The position numbers and the translations under genes were made by a program. From an uncultured Synergistales bacterium (GTDB lineage: Bacteria > Synergistota > Synergistia > Synergistales > Aminobacteriaceae), in the NCBI GenBank assembly GCA_905233645.1, contig CAJODZ010000002.1:2665-41773 (forward strand): a DNA stretch of 39,109 nucleotides. The letters are read 5' to 3'. Below are positions 15,688-23,624 of this stretch, one piece after another. The notes below the pieces were generated by a model, which was not told where the DNA came from, made no database searches, and saw nothing but the letters and a program-made list of their open reading frames with translations. Position 1 is the stretch's first letter. Every line of letters starts with the position of its first letter.

Positions 15688-16814
15688 CACTTCACACAGG
15701 AAAATTTCAACCTGCTAATCACGGAAATAAATTACAGAATTACGCGCTTCAGGAAGTTTTAAAAAATTTCGGCCTTAATGTTTATAATTTATGGGCTGAA
15801 ATGCTAGAGAATGAAAAACCGTCGTTATTTTCAAAAATTTTGAGGTATCCCAAGGGTTTTGCTAAGTGCATTCTTGCATTATTGGGGTCAAGAAAATATA
15901 GACGTTGGCTCAAAAATTATAGACTTGCTAAAAAAACGCCACCTGCTTCGCCCGAAATCGAAGCACTTAGAACGTCAATATGCGATAAATTTGACGATGA
16001 GTATATTATTAACAAAGTCCCTTCAAGTTATGCCAACCCATTAAATCAAAATGAGTGCGAAAATTATCAATATGCAATTACCGGCTCTGACATGGTCTGG
16101 AGGAATTGGAGTGGTACTCTTGAAGATCTTGAATATTTTTATTTATCGTTCATGCCAGCTGAAAAACGAGTATGTTACGCGCCGAGCTTCGGATTTAAAA
16201 AATTTCCAGCACGTTTTGCAAAGTTACATAAAAAATACTTGGCCGAATTTAAAAAATTATCATGTCGCGAAATCGAAGGCTGTAATTTAATTAAACAAGC
16301 TGTCAATAAAGAAGTATTGCACGTTTTAGACCCTGCTTTATTATTAAACGCTGACGATTATTTAAAAATTGCTCGTAAACCAAAGTTTAAGATACCTGAA
16401 CATTACGTATTTGTATATTATTTTGGCATGATAACGGACGAAGTAAAAAGCTTGATTGATAAATTCAGCAGCGGTTTAAAAATTATTCACGTTAATAACC
16501 CTCAAGAGCTTGAATATTATTTAACGGACGCAAGCGAATTTTTATGGCTCATGAATAATGCTGATTATGTTTACACAAATACTTTTCATGGCACTGTATT
16601 TTCGATTATATTCAAAAAAAAATTTATCTCCGCTGGAAAATATTCGTACAAAATTAAAGACATACTTTCAAGTCTTAATCTAAATAATCGAATTTATAAT
16701 AATGACGGCAAAATTCCACAAGGAGAAATTGATTACGATAGCGTTTATGAAAAATTAAACGCTAGACGAGAAATCTCATTAAATTATTTGCAGGAGTGTT
16801 TGAATTTAAAATAA
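15678..16814 (+). CDS. Polysaccharide pyruvyl transferase family protein
   Basis: This family adds ketal-linked pyruvate to surface polysaccharides; some members have other sugar-related roles. The start region, (I)LLVTLHTGKF followed by NHGNKLQNYALQEVL, is the family opening. AITGSDMVW, a DPALLL block and the late NADYVYTNTFHGTVFSI are further family hallmarks. Length is 378 residues. TTG 15678 has no ribosome site. The natural family start Asn-Ile-Leu-Leu-Val lies just upstream in the same frame, which supports in-frame fusion to the leader ATG in the ON state. It stands alone after fliR and ends before a strong terminator. Its substrate is unknown. Confidence 0.75.
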   Translation: MLVTLHTGKFQPANHGNKLQNYALQEVLKNFGLNVYNLWAEMLENEKPSLFSKILRYPKGFAKCILALLGSRKYRRWLKNYRLAKKTPPASPEIEALRTSICDKFDDEYIINKVPSSYANPLNQNECENYQYAITGSDMVWRNWSGTLEDLEYFYLSFMPAEKRVCYAPSFGFKKFPARFAKLHKKYLAEFKKLSCREIEGCNLIKQAVNKEVLHVLDPALLLNADDYLKIARKPKFKIPEHYVFVYYFGMITDEVKSLIDKFSSGLKIIHVNNPQELEYYLTDASEFLWLMNNADYVYTNTFHGTVFSIIFKKKFISAGKYSYKIKDILSSLNLNNRIYNNDGKIPQGEIDYDSVYEKLNARREISLNYLQECLNLK

Positions 16815-16831
16815 TTAAAAAATTATAAAAT

Positions 16832-16880
16832 AGCCCCCGTGAAAAATTCTCTTAATAAAGATTTCGGGGGCTTATTTTTT
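16832..16880. terminator. Strong terminator between convergent genes
   Basis: AGCCCCCG (16832-16839) pairs perfectly with CGGGGGCT (16865-16872), and TATTTTTT follows on the plus strand. The minus-strand reading is followed by a T-rich stretch, so it may also end the alcohol dehydrogenase transcript. Confidence 0.8.
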
Positions 16881-16988
16881 AGCTATGAAAATCGGAGATG
16901 TAGCGAGCAAAAAAGTTTTCAACTGGTAAAGTTCAGAATTAAAACCTTTAAATAATTTTGTTAGATGTATGTTAGTTACGCAAATTTT

Positions 16989-18155
16989 TTACATGCTGGC
17001 TTTTAAAATTTCTATTACGTCGTCGCGAGTTAAAATTTTATAACCGCCCTCAAGCAAAAATGTTCCGTCTACAATATCTTGATACATGCTCTCATTTACA
17101 CCGAGTTCAGCTAAATGCATAACGACACCGATTTTGTTCATCCAGTCTTCAAGAGCTTTCAAACCTGCGTCAGCTAATTCATTATCAGTTTTGCCAGCCG
17201 GATTTATTCCCCAAACATTAACAGCAAAACGAGCAAATTTTTTGAGGCCATACGATTTAATTTTATTGTAATATGCTAATGATACCGCCGCTAAAGTCAT
17301 TCCGTGAGTTGCATTTGTTACAGCTCCTACAGCTTGGCCAATCATATGTACTTCCCAATCGGTGGATTTGGCTTTTGCTATTAAAGTGTTTAAAGCCCAA
17401 GTCGCCGTCCACATGATATTACTGCGTGCCTCATAATTTTTAGGGTCTTCAACAGCAATTAACGAACTCGTAATTAAAGACTTCATTAAACCTTCAGCAA
17501 TATAATCGCTCGTGTTATCGTCATCACCTGAAAAATATTGCTCCATGATGTGAGACATAATGTCAAAAAATCCTGCGACCATTTGATATTTAGGAATAGT
17601 AAACGTGTAAACAGGATTTAAAATCGAAAATTTAGGAAATACATCTTCGCCAAATACACGCCCGACTTTTAATTTTTTAGCATGGTTTGTTATAACGCTG
17701 CCGCCATTCATTTCGCTCCCTGTACCGACCATCGTTAAAATACAACCAACGGGAATAATTTTATTATTAACTTCTTCCATATTGATAAAATATTTTTCCC
17801 AAGCATCGCCCTCGCAATAAGTCGAAACAGACACAGCCTTTGAATAATCACAAACTGAACCGCCGCCAACAGCCAAAATCAAATCAATATTATTTTTACG
17901 AGCTAATTCACAACCCTCATATAATTTTTCGAGTGTCGGATTAGACATAACGCCGGGCAATTCGATTACGTTTTTGCCGCAAAGATTTAAAATCTTGATA
18001 ACGTCATCATAAATTCCGCTCTTCTTAATTGAACCGCCGCCATATGTTAATAAAATGTTACGCCCAAATTTTTGCAATTCGTACTTTAAACTGTCTAAAG
18101 CATTCTCTCCAAAATATAAGCGCGTCGGATTGCAGTAATTAAAATTTCCTAACAT
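16989..18155 (-). CDS. Iron-containing alcohol dehydrogenase (YqhD/BdhA-like)
   Basis: It reduces aldehydes to alcohols with NAD(P)H, consistent with fermentative redox balance or aldehyde detoxification. The nucleotide motif GGGS lies at residues 97-100. The metal ligands expected for the family are Asp198, His202, His270 and His284, seen in FFDIMSH, WEVHMIG and NATHGM. The N-terminus (NYCNPTRLYFGENAL) is typical of the butanol dehydrogenase/YqhD branch. The 388 residues are full length. It follows the cupin gene by 73 bases, probably in one transcript. Cofactor preference and substrate are inferred from the branch only. Confidence 0.88.
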   Translation of the reverse strand: MLGNFNYCNPTRLYFGENALDSLKYELQKFGRNILLTYGGGSIKKSGIYDDVIKILNLCGKNVIELPGVMSNPTLEKLYEGCELARKNNIDLILAVGGGSVCDYSKAVSVSTYCEGDAWEKYFINMEEVNNKIIPVGCILTMVGTGSEMNGGSVITNHAKKLKVGRVFGEDVFPKFSILNPVYTFTIPKYQMVAGFFDIMSHIMEQYFSGDDDNTSDYIAEGLMKSLITSSLIAVEDPKNYEARSNIMWTATWALNTLIAKAKSTDWEVHMIGQAVGAVTNATHGMTLAAVSLAYYNKIKSYGLKKFARFAVNVWGINPAGKTDNELADAGLKALEDWMNKIGVVMHLAELGVNESMYQDIVDGTFLLEGGYKILTRDDVIEILKASM

Positions 18156-18228
18156 GTTTAAAAAACTCCTTCGTTAAAAATTTTTTATGAATAAGATTTT
18201 ATCAAGCTTGGCAACTTTTATAATCATT

Positions 18229-18558
18229 TTATCTTGCAACAACAATGGTCATCATGACGAGGTCATCGTTCCCCGTATTTATGATGCTATGTTCTGAACC
18301 TTTAGGGCAAATATGAATAACATCGGCTTTTAACTCTTCTTCAACGCCGTCGCAAATGGCTTTGCCAGTTCCAGAGATAATATAATTTAAATCATCTCCG
18401 CTGTTTTGTGTATGTAGACCGATACTGCCGCCAGGGTGAATTGCTGTTTTTATAATTCTGTATTTTTCATCGTTAAACATTTTTGCTGTCATTGACCCTG
18501 TTCCGTTATTCATTCCAGTGATTACTGCTTCTTTGATTTTGTTAAAATCGATTTGCAT
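18229..18558 (-). CDS. Small cupin-domain protein
   Basis: This is a single cupin barrel of 109 residues. Motif 1 appears as HPGGSIGLHTQNSGDDLNYIISG and motif 2 as CPKGSEHSIINTGNDDL. The His and acidic residues suggest a metal site. Small cupins act as sugar isomerases, dioxygenases or sensors, so no function is assigned. A GAGGAG ribosome site precedes the ATG. It lies upstream of the alcohol dehydrogenase on the same strand. Confidence 0.8.
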   Translation of the reverse strand: MQIDFNKIKEAVITGMNNGTGSMTAKMFNDEKYRIIKTAIHPGGSIGLHTQNSGDDLNYIISGTGKAICDGVEEELKADVIHICPKGSEHSIINTGNDDLVMMTIVVAR

Positions 18559-18640
18559 TTTTGAAAACTCCTCGTTGAAAATTTAATTTGTAAACGTTCG
18601 TGTTCTCTCTAATTTTGATTACGCCTAATTCTAGCAGAGA

Positions 18641-18680
18641 CAAAAAATTCCTCCTTGATTGCAAAAACATCAAAGAGGAA
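18641..18680 (-). terminator. Terminator of the methyltransferase gene
   Basis: On the minus strand TTCCTCTTTGAT pairs with ATCAAGGAGGAA over 12 positions, with one G-U pair, around a 9-base loop, and a run of T follows. It lies directly after the gene ending at 18704. Confidence 0.88.
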
Positions 18681-18703
18681 CTTTACATACACAGCTAATA
18701 TTT

Positions 18704-19390
18704 TTAACGAGTAATTACAGCAGAGCCGCAACCGTCAGACAAGCAAACATAACCAGTATTATTTTCATCACAAAATTCTTTAACGGCATCTCTAACGCCC
18801 GTGTATTCGCAATTATTAAAATCATGAACCATGATAACGCCGCCGTGATTTAATCTAGGGTAAAAGAATTTTAAGCCCTCTAAAATTGGTTTGTACAAGT
18901 CCGTATCAATGCTGACAAAGCAGAATTTTTCGTCAACGTCTTTTGCAGTCTCAGGAAACCAACCTTTTTTAACGATACAATTTTCGCGGTGTTCCATTTT
19001 TGAAAGCACAAGTTCAACAGAAGTTTTAGTCCAATCTTGATCGCCGGTTGAATAATTTTTTGAGCGGTCAATTTCAGCGTCGCGGCTGTCAAAACCCTCG
19101 AATGTGTCAAATAAATATAATTTTCTGTCGGTGAAAAAGTGATTTATTCTTTCAGCAAATCCGCCCTGATAAACGCCTAATTCAGCTGTTGCGCCTGGAA
19201 TATTGCGGGAATAAATTTCGCGTGAAGATAATTCGAGAGTTGCAAGTCTAGGGTCATTGCTGTCTAATTTTTCATAAAGAGGTTTGTCAAAAATTCCAGT
19301 AGTGTAAAAGTGTAAGCGTTTTCCGAAAAGTCTAGCTAAACCCTGATGAAAAATTAACGTTGCGCCAAAAACTTTGTTACGTAAGCTCAT
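18704..19390 (-). CDS. TylF/MycF-family O-methyltransferase
   Basis: This family uses S-adenosylmethionine and a metal to methylate sugar hydroxyls; in antibiotic pathways the substrates are macrolide sugars. The SAM motif region reads TAELGVYQGGFAERIN (about 68-83). An acidic pair follows in LYLFDTFEGFD, and the metal site is in SIDTDLYKPILEGL and VMVHDFNN-like VIMVHDFNN. The 228 residues are usual for family members found in O-antigen loci. With lone glycosyltransferases scattered in the window, a surface-glycan methylase is the likely role. The gene has a promoter and a terminator-like hairpin upstream (19424-19578). Confidence 0.78.
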   Translation of the reverse strand: MSLRNKVFGATLIFHQGLARLFGKRLHFYTTGIFDKPLYEKLDSNDPRLATLELSSREIYSRNIPGATAELGVYQGGFAERINHFFTDRKLYLFDTFEGFDSRDAEIDRSKNYSTGDQDWTKTSVELVLSKMEHRENCIVKKGWFPETAKDVDEKFCFVSIDTDLYKPILEGLKFFYPRLNHGGVIMVHDFNNCEYTGVRDAVKEFCDENNTGYVCLSDGCGSAVITR

Positions 19391-19423
19391 TTAAAAAAGC
19401 CTCCTAAAAAATAAAAATTTGTA

Positions 19424-19461
19424 CAAAAAAAGACCCCGCCCGTTTAAAAACGGACAGAGCC
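19424..19461 (-). terminator. Terminator-like hairpin in the methyltransferase leader
   Basis: On the minus strand GGCTCTGTCCGTT pairs with AACGGGCGGGGTC, including several G-U pairs, around a TTTA loop, and seven T follow. It lies about 30 bases before the methyltransferase gene and about 90 bases after a promoter. It could be an attenuator, the end of a small RNA, or the terminator of the DUF554 gene. Confidence 0.65.
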
Positions 19462-19524
19462 ATAAAAATCTATATTTGTTTAAATTAACGATACTTTTTT
19501 CTAAATCAGCACATAATACATCCT

Positions 19525-19545
19525 CGATAACCGATAACCGATAAT
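19525..19545. repeat. Heptamer tandem repeat (CGATAAC x3)
   Basis: Two perfect CGATAAC units are followed by CGATAAT. They sit directly downstream of the minus-strand promoter, within the transcribed leader of the methyltransferase gene. A unit change would alter leader length or structure. Confidence 0.6.
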
Positions 19546-19551
19546 ATTATA

Positions 19552-19578
19552 ATTATAGGCAAAAATCGATTTTGTCAA
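19552..19578 (-). promoter_or_regulatory. Sigma-70 type promoter, minus strand
   Basis: A perfect TTGACA (complement of 19573-19578) and a perfect TATAAT (complement of 19552-19557) are separated by 15 bases. A second TATAAT lies 6 bases further on. The promoter faces the methyltransferase gene and its hairpin leader. Confidence 0.6.
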
Positions 19579-19595
19579 GGGTATTCTACGCATAA

Positions 19596-20309
19596 TTAAA
19601 TAAACTTTCCAATCAACAACGAAAATGCAATCAAATACACTAACGCCGGAAGCATATCGCATAATTTTAATTTGGTGATTTTTAATAAATTTGTACCTAT
19701 CGCAATAATCATAAGTCCGCCCAACCCTGATATATCGTTAAATAATTCTTGTGTTATAAGTGGTTCAACACATGACGCAACCAACGTAAACGCACCTTGA
19801 TAAATTAACAGAGCTAACGCCGAAAAAAATACTCCAACTCCGAAAGAGCCTGCGAATAAAATTGACATTATGCCGTCCATAAGCCCTTTAGTCATTAAAA
19901 GCGATGGATCGTGTCTTATTCCGTCGTTGAACGCACCAATAATACCCATAGAACCTACACAAAATAATAATGTCGATGTTACAAAACCGTCAGTAAATTT
20001 TGAATTTGACGAATGTAATTTTGCTTTGATTAAATCACCGAGATTATTTAATTTAAAATCAAGATTAAAAATTTCGCCGGTGACAGTTCCAAAAACAAGA
20101 CACAACAAAACAATAATATTATTTTGCATTTTAAGAGCCATGTTTACGCCAACATAAATCGTAAAAAGACCCATGCAATTAAAAATAGTTGTACTCATTT
20201 TTTCAGGAACAAATCGACCAACCGCCATACCGATTAAACTCCCAAGTATGACGGCCAAACAGTTAAAAACAGTTCCTCCGGCAGGAATATTGCTAAAGAT
20301 GTTAAACAT
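19596..20309 (-). CDS. DUF554 family membrane protein (YdfK/YqgA-like)
   Basis: This is a polytopic inner-membrane protein of unknown function. The 237 residues have about seven hydrophobic segments. Family features are the start GGTVFNCLAVILGSLIGMAVGR, the repeated small-residue turns, GSMGIIGAFNDG in the middle and GLGGLMIIAIGTNLL near the end. It is the last gene of the minus-strand run gpmA, aminotransferase, rpn pair. DUF554 proteins are sometimes guessed to be transporters, but nothing here proves it. Confidence 0.85.
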   Translation of the reverse strand: MFNIFSNIPAGGTVFNCLAVILGSLIGMAVGRFVPEKMSTTIFNCMGLFTIYVGVNMALKMQNNIIVLLCLVFGTVTGEIFNLDFKLNNLGDLIKAKLHSSNSKFTDGFVTSTLLFCVGSMGIIGAFNDGIRHDPSLLMTKGLMDGIMSILFAGSFGVGVFFSALALLIYQGAFTLVASCVEPLITQELFNDISGLGGLMIIAIGTNLLKITKLKLCDMLPALVYLIAFSLLIGKFI

Positions 20310-20327
20310 TATTTTTATAAAAACGCA

Positions 20328-20549
20328 TTAGGCTTTATTTAAATTCAATGACTGTGCAAGCTCCTGAAGTTTAACAATCGTTAAACCTGTAGCTTCAGCA
20401 ATCTCGCTAAGTGTCATTTTTCCTGATTTAATCAGTTTTGTTGCAATGTTCAACGCACCTTGAGCAATGCCCTGAGTAATACCTTGCGTGACACCTTCAG
20501 CTCTGCCCTTTTGTACAAGTTGTTCTGAAAAACTAATCAAATCGACCAT
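20328..20549 (-). CDS. Stand-alone copy of the Rpn C-terminal domain (possible antitoxin)
   Basis: The 73-residue protein repeats the last ~73 residues of the neighbouring nuclease. It has SFSEQLVQKGRAEG, then xTQG four-residue repeats (three here, four in the large protein), and a helical MTLSEIAEATGL motif resembling a small helix-turn-helix. GAGG in the last codons of the large gene is its ribosome site, and its ATG lies 2 bases after the large stop, so translation is coupled. It differs at many codons, so it is maintained rather than a fresh duplicate. In known Rpn systems a short C-terminal product made from an internal start blocks the nuclease; here the short form appears to have its own gene. 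This role is inference. Confidence 0.6.
   Translation of the reverse strand: MVDLISFSEQLVQKGRAEGVTQGITQGIAQGALNIATKLIKSGKMTLSEIAEATGLTIVKLQELAQSLNLNKA
20493..20534. repeat. 42-base direct repeat shared by the two Rpn ORFs, copy 1
   Basis: These 42 bases are identical to 20729-20770. They encode the SFSEQLVQKGRAEG segment of both the small and the large protein. Confidence 0.9.
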
Positions 20550-20551
20550 GA

Positions 20552-21418
20552 TTAACCTCGCTCTAGTTTTAGTGATTTTGATGTGTCTTGAAGTTTAGTA
20601 ATCGTTAGACCTGTAGCTTCGGCAATTTCGTTAAGTGTCATTTTGCCTGATTTAATAAGTTTCGTTGCAACGTCTAAGACACCTTGAGCAATACCCTGAG
20701 TAATACCTTGTGTGATACCTTCAGCGATACCTTCAGCTCTGCCCTTTTGTACAAGTTGTTCTGAAAAACTGGCCAACTCTTTAACCTCCCATTTATCACT
20801 CTTTAAAAATCCTGCACGCTCCCTTAACGCATTATAAAACATTTTAGATGCTGACCTCGCAAAAAAATCACTCATCAATTTCCCAATAGGCGTTTTATCG
20901 TTGCGTAATGCTCCATTGACATAAATTATGTGCGTGCCGTCATTAACAGGTTCGTTCGTTTCGTCTATGTGTCTATGAATTGTGTATAACGGCAAATTCT
21001 TTTTAAATACATCGTGTTCCGTTATAAAAATTACATAGTTGTCGTGAAGCTCTTTAAAATTTTCATTCGCCTGTAAAGAGTTTACATCAATCATCGCACT
21101 ATGATAACGCGCACGCTTGATATTTGCTCCGTCGTTTGAACGTTGAATTTCTATATCGTATTGTTTTCCGGCATCATCAACAGCATACACATCAAAGCAA
21201 ACAGAACGTCCCCAAAATGTTAATTTTTCCTGAGTTTTAGAGCTTATAACTTTTAAATCGGGCTTATCTAAAATTACCTGAAGGATTGTCTCTACACAAG
21301 GGATATCCTCCAGGCATTTATTCATGAAAATATCATCAATTATTCGCATATTTTGGACTAAATCAAAACTCTCTTGCGATAGTCCGTAATATGCTGCATC
21401 GTGAATTTGTTCAGGCAT
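20552..21418 (-). CDS. Rpn family PD-(D/E)XK nuclease / putative transposase
   Basis: Rpn proteins are DNA endonucleases linked to recombination and phage defence. Residues of about 20-200 form the nuclease domain. The PD-(D/E)XK core is seen as Asp76 (VCFDVY) followed by Glu90-x-Gln92 (YDIEIQ), the usual Rpn variant of the motif. HSAMID and NYVIFITEHDVF are further family features. The C-terminal part (216-288) has tandem GIxxG four-residue repeats and a helical tail, which is duplicated as the next gene. The start ATG 21418 lies 9 bases after the aminotransferase stop without a ribosome site, so it is probably coupled. The 288 residues appear intact. Confidence 0.85.
   Translation of the reverse strand: MPEQIHDAAYYGLSQESFDLVQNMRIIDDIFMNKCLEDIPCVETILQVILDKPDLKVISSKTQEKLTFWGRSVCFDVYAVDDAGKQYDIEIQRSNDGANIKRARYHSAMIDVNSLQANENFKELHDNYVIFITEHDVFKKNLPLYTIHRHIDETNEPVNDGTHIIYVNGALRNDKTPIGKLMSDFFARSASKMFYNALRERAGFLKSDKWEVKELASFSEQLVQKGRAEGIAEGITQGITQGIAQGVLDVATKLIKSGKMTLNEIAEATGLTITKLQDTSKSLKLERG
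20729..20770. repeat. 42-base direct repeat shared by the two Rpn ORFs, copy 2
   Basis: These 42 bases are identical to 20493-20534. Recombination between the two copies would delete 236 bases and fuse the large protein to the tail of the small one. Confidence 0.9.
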
Positions 21419-21427
21419 ATTTAGTTA

Positions 21428-22636
21428 TTAAGCTTTGATTGCCTCAACACGTCCCGGATAAGCTTCAACAGCGTGCTTTAAAATATTTAATGCCTTCTCT
21501 AAATCCTCTTTTTTCAAAACATAGGCCATACGCATCTCATTTATCCCATGTTCGGGATTTGCGTAAAAACCATTTCCGGGCGCAGCCATTGTCGTCTCAC
21601 CGTTGATATCAAAATTCTGTAACATCCAGATTATGAATTTTTCGGCACTGTCAACAGGTAATTTAGCCATAGTATAAAACGCACCTTTAGGCTCATGACA
21701 AATTACACCATCAATCGCTTTTAAGCCTTTGTATAAAACATCACGGCGCAATTTATATTCTTGATTAACTTCCTGTAAATAGCTCTTCGGTGTTTTATAT
21801 AATCCAACGGCCGCAAATTGTTCAAGTGCTGAAACGCATAAACGTCCCTGACATAATTTCATAACTTGCGCTAAAAATTCCTTGTTCTTAATCGCAATAC
21901 AACCTATACGCGCACCGCAAACACTGTAACGCTTTGAAACTGAGTCAATCATAATTACACGGTCTAATGCGTCTGTTAAATGCCCAAAGCTCATAAATTC
22001 ATCGGCTTCGTAAACAAATTCACGGTAAACTTCATCGGCAATTATAAAAATATCATGCTTCTTAGCTAAACGCGCTAACATTTGAATTTCATCGGGCGTG
22101 TAAATTGCTCCGGTCGGGTTGCATGGGTGTGAAATCCAAATTGCACGGGTACGGGAATTTATTAAACTTTCAATTACGCTTTCAGCCGGTAAGTGAAATC
22201 CTGTCTCTGCTTTCGTAGGAATTGGCGTTAATTTTGCTAAAGACAATTTTGCAAAAGTGTTGTAATTCGCGTAAAAAGGTTCAGGAATTAAAATCTCATC
22301 GCCTGGATCGCACAAAATATTTACAGCAAACGATAACGCTTCGCTACCGCCGGCAGTTATAAAAATTTCGTTCGGCTCATAAGGAATATTCCACGACTTA
22401 TAATAATTGCTCATGGCCTCACGTAACTCAGGAATACCCTGTGAGACAGCATAAGCTACTGTATGAGGGTGAAATTGTTTTATAGTCTCGAAATATTCAT
22501 CAGGTGTTTTAATATCAGGCTGCCCAATGTTCAAGTGATAAACTTTTTTCCCTTTAGCCTTCGCCTCATCAGCATAAGGGATTAAGCGTCTTATTGGTGA
22601 AATTTTTAACGCCTGTATTCTGTCTGAAAAATGCAT
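21428..22636 (-). CDS. PLP-dependent aminotransferase, class I/II
   Basis: It transfers amino groups between amino acids and 2-oxo acids using pyridoxal phosphate. Visible features are NIGQPDIKTP near the N-terminus, SHPCNPTGAIYT, ADEVYREF, and the PLP lysine in DSVSKRYSVCGARIG. A frame open to 22663 is longer, but the GGAGG ribosome site lies inside that extension. I start at ATG 22636 (Met-His-Phe-Ser), giving 402 residues. The final family segment is MRMAYVL. The exact substrate (aspartate, alanine or aromatic) cannot be decided. It lies directly downstream of gpmA. Confidence 0.88.
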   Translation of the reverse strand: MHFSDRIQALKISPIRRLIPYADEAKAKGKKVYHLNIGQPDIKTPDEYFETIKQFHPHTVAYAVSQGIPELREAMSNYYKSWNIPYEPNEIFITAGGSEALSFAVNILCDPGDEILIPEPFYANYNTFAKLSLAKLTPIPTKAETGFHLPAESVIESLINSRTRAIWISHPCNPTGAIYTPDEIQMLARLAKKHDIFIIADEVYREFVYEADEFMSFGHLTDALDRVIMIDSVSKRYSVCGARIGCIAIKNKEFLAQVMKLCQGRLCVSALEQFAAVGLYKTPKSYLQEVNQEYKLRRDVLYKGLKAIDGVICHEPKGAFYTMAKLPVDSAEKFIIWMLQNFDINGETTMAAPGNGFYANPEHGINEMRMAYVLKKEDLEKALNILKHAVEAYPGRVEAIKA

Positions 22637-22666
22637 TTTAAAAATGACCTCCGTTAATTTCAAAAA

Positions 22667-23413
22667 TTATTTCGCTTTACCTTGACTGGCTACGGCTGCT
22701 TGAGCTTTAGCTATCGCGTCGGCATCACCTAAATATTTATGAGACACCGGCTTTAAATTTTCGTCCAACGTATAAGCAAGCGGAACGCCTGTCGGGATAT
22801 TGAGTTCGAGAATATCTTTATCGGAAACGTTATCAAGATATTTAACTAACGCTCTTAAACTATTTCCGTGAGCAGCGATAATTATCTTTTTGCCTGACTT
22901 AATCGCCGGAACAATATTATCAACCCAATAAGGCACAACGCGAGCGACAGTATCTTTTAAGCATTCAGTTAGGGGCAATTCTTTTTCGCTTAAACCCATA
23001 TAGCGCGGGTCATGGCCTGGATATCTTTCATCGGTCTTTGTTAATTCCGGCGGCTGAGTATCATAACTGCGTCTCCAAATTTTAACCTGGTCATCACCAT
23101 ATTTCGCGGCGGTATCAGCTTTATTAAGTCCCTGTAACGCGCCGTAATGACGTTCGTTTAATTTCCATGAATGCTGAACGGGAATCCACATGCGATCCAT
23201 TTCCTCAAGAACGAGCCAAAGAGTTTTAATTGCTCTCTTTAAAACGGAAGTGAATGCACAATCAAACGCATAACCTTCAGCCTTTAATAATCTTCCAGCG
23301 GCGCGGGCTTCTTCAATTCCTTTTTCAGATAATGGGACATCCGTCCAACCGGTAAATCTGTTCTCTTTGTTCCATGCGCTTTCACCGTGTCGAATTAAAA
23401 CTATTTCATACAT
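22667..23413 (-). CDS. gpmA: 2,3-bisphosphoglycerate-dependent phosphoglycerate mutase
   Basis: It interconverts 3- and 2-phosphoglycerate in glycolysis through a phosphohistidine. The catalytic motif RHGESAWN (residues 8-15) opens the protein. [29 protein letters not shown] and the second histidine in [14 protein letters not shown] are all as in cofactor-dependent enzymes. The 248 residues are full length. AGGAGG precedes the ATG, and a promoter is visible upstream. It heads the minus-strand run. Confidence 0.96.
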   Translation of the reverse strand: MYEIVLIRHGESAWNKENRFTGWTDVPLSEKGIEEARAAGRLLKAEGYAFDCAFTSVLKRAIKTLWLVLEEMDRMWIPVQHSWKLNERHYGALQGLNKADTAAKYGDDQVKIWRRSYDTQPPELTKTDERYPGHDPRYMGLSEKELPLTECLKDTVARVVPYWVDNIVPAIKSGKKIIIAAHGNSLRALVKYLDNVSDKDILELNIPTGVPLAYTLDENLKPVSHKYLGDADAIAKAQAAVASQGKAK

Positions 23414-23454
23414 GATAAAAATTTAAACCTCCTAAATTTTCAAAAATTTTGAGA

Positions 23455-23483
23455 ATAATATTAAGATTTGATTATTTTTGCAA
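23455..23483 (-). promoter_or_regulatory. Promoter of gpmA operon
   Basis: On the minus strand TTGCAA (23478-23483) and TATTAT (23455-23460) are separated by exactly 17 bases. They lie about 40 bases before the gpmA start. Confidence 0.5.
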
Positions 23484-23624
23484 GCACTGTTAATATTGCC
23501 GGCGATTGTATTTTTGAAGATGCACAGACATTTTTTAAAACACGAATAAAATCACATGAATAAATTTGCGAAAAAGTTTAAAATTTTGTCAGTGTTATTA
23601 TTTTTTGACGGAGGTAAAAATTTT

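Noticed and set aside
19424-19550. A known riboswitch class ahead of the methyltransferase
   Set aside because: Apart from the terminator-like hairpin I could not match the leader to any riboswitch consensus, so only an unassigned leader is reported.
21428-22636. Specific name aspC/alaT for the aminotransferase
   Set aside because: The motifs fix the fold type and PLP lysine but not the substrate, so no gene symbol is given.
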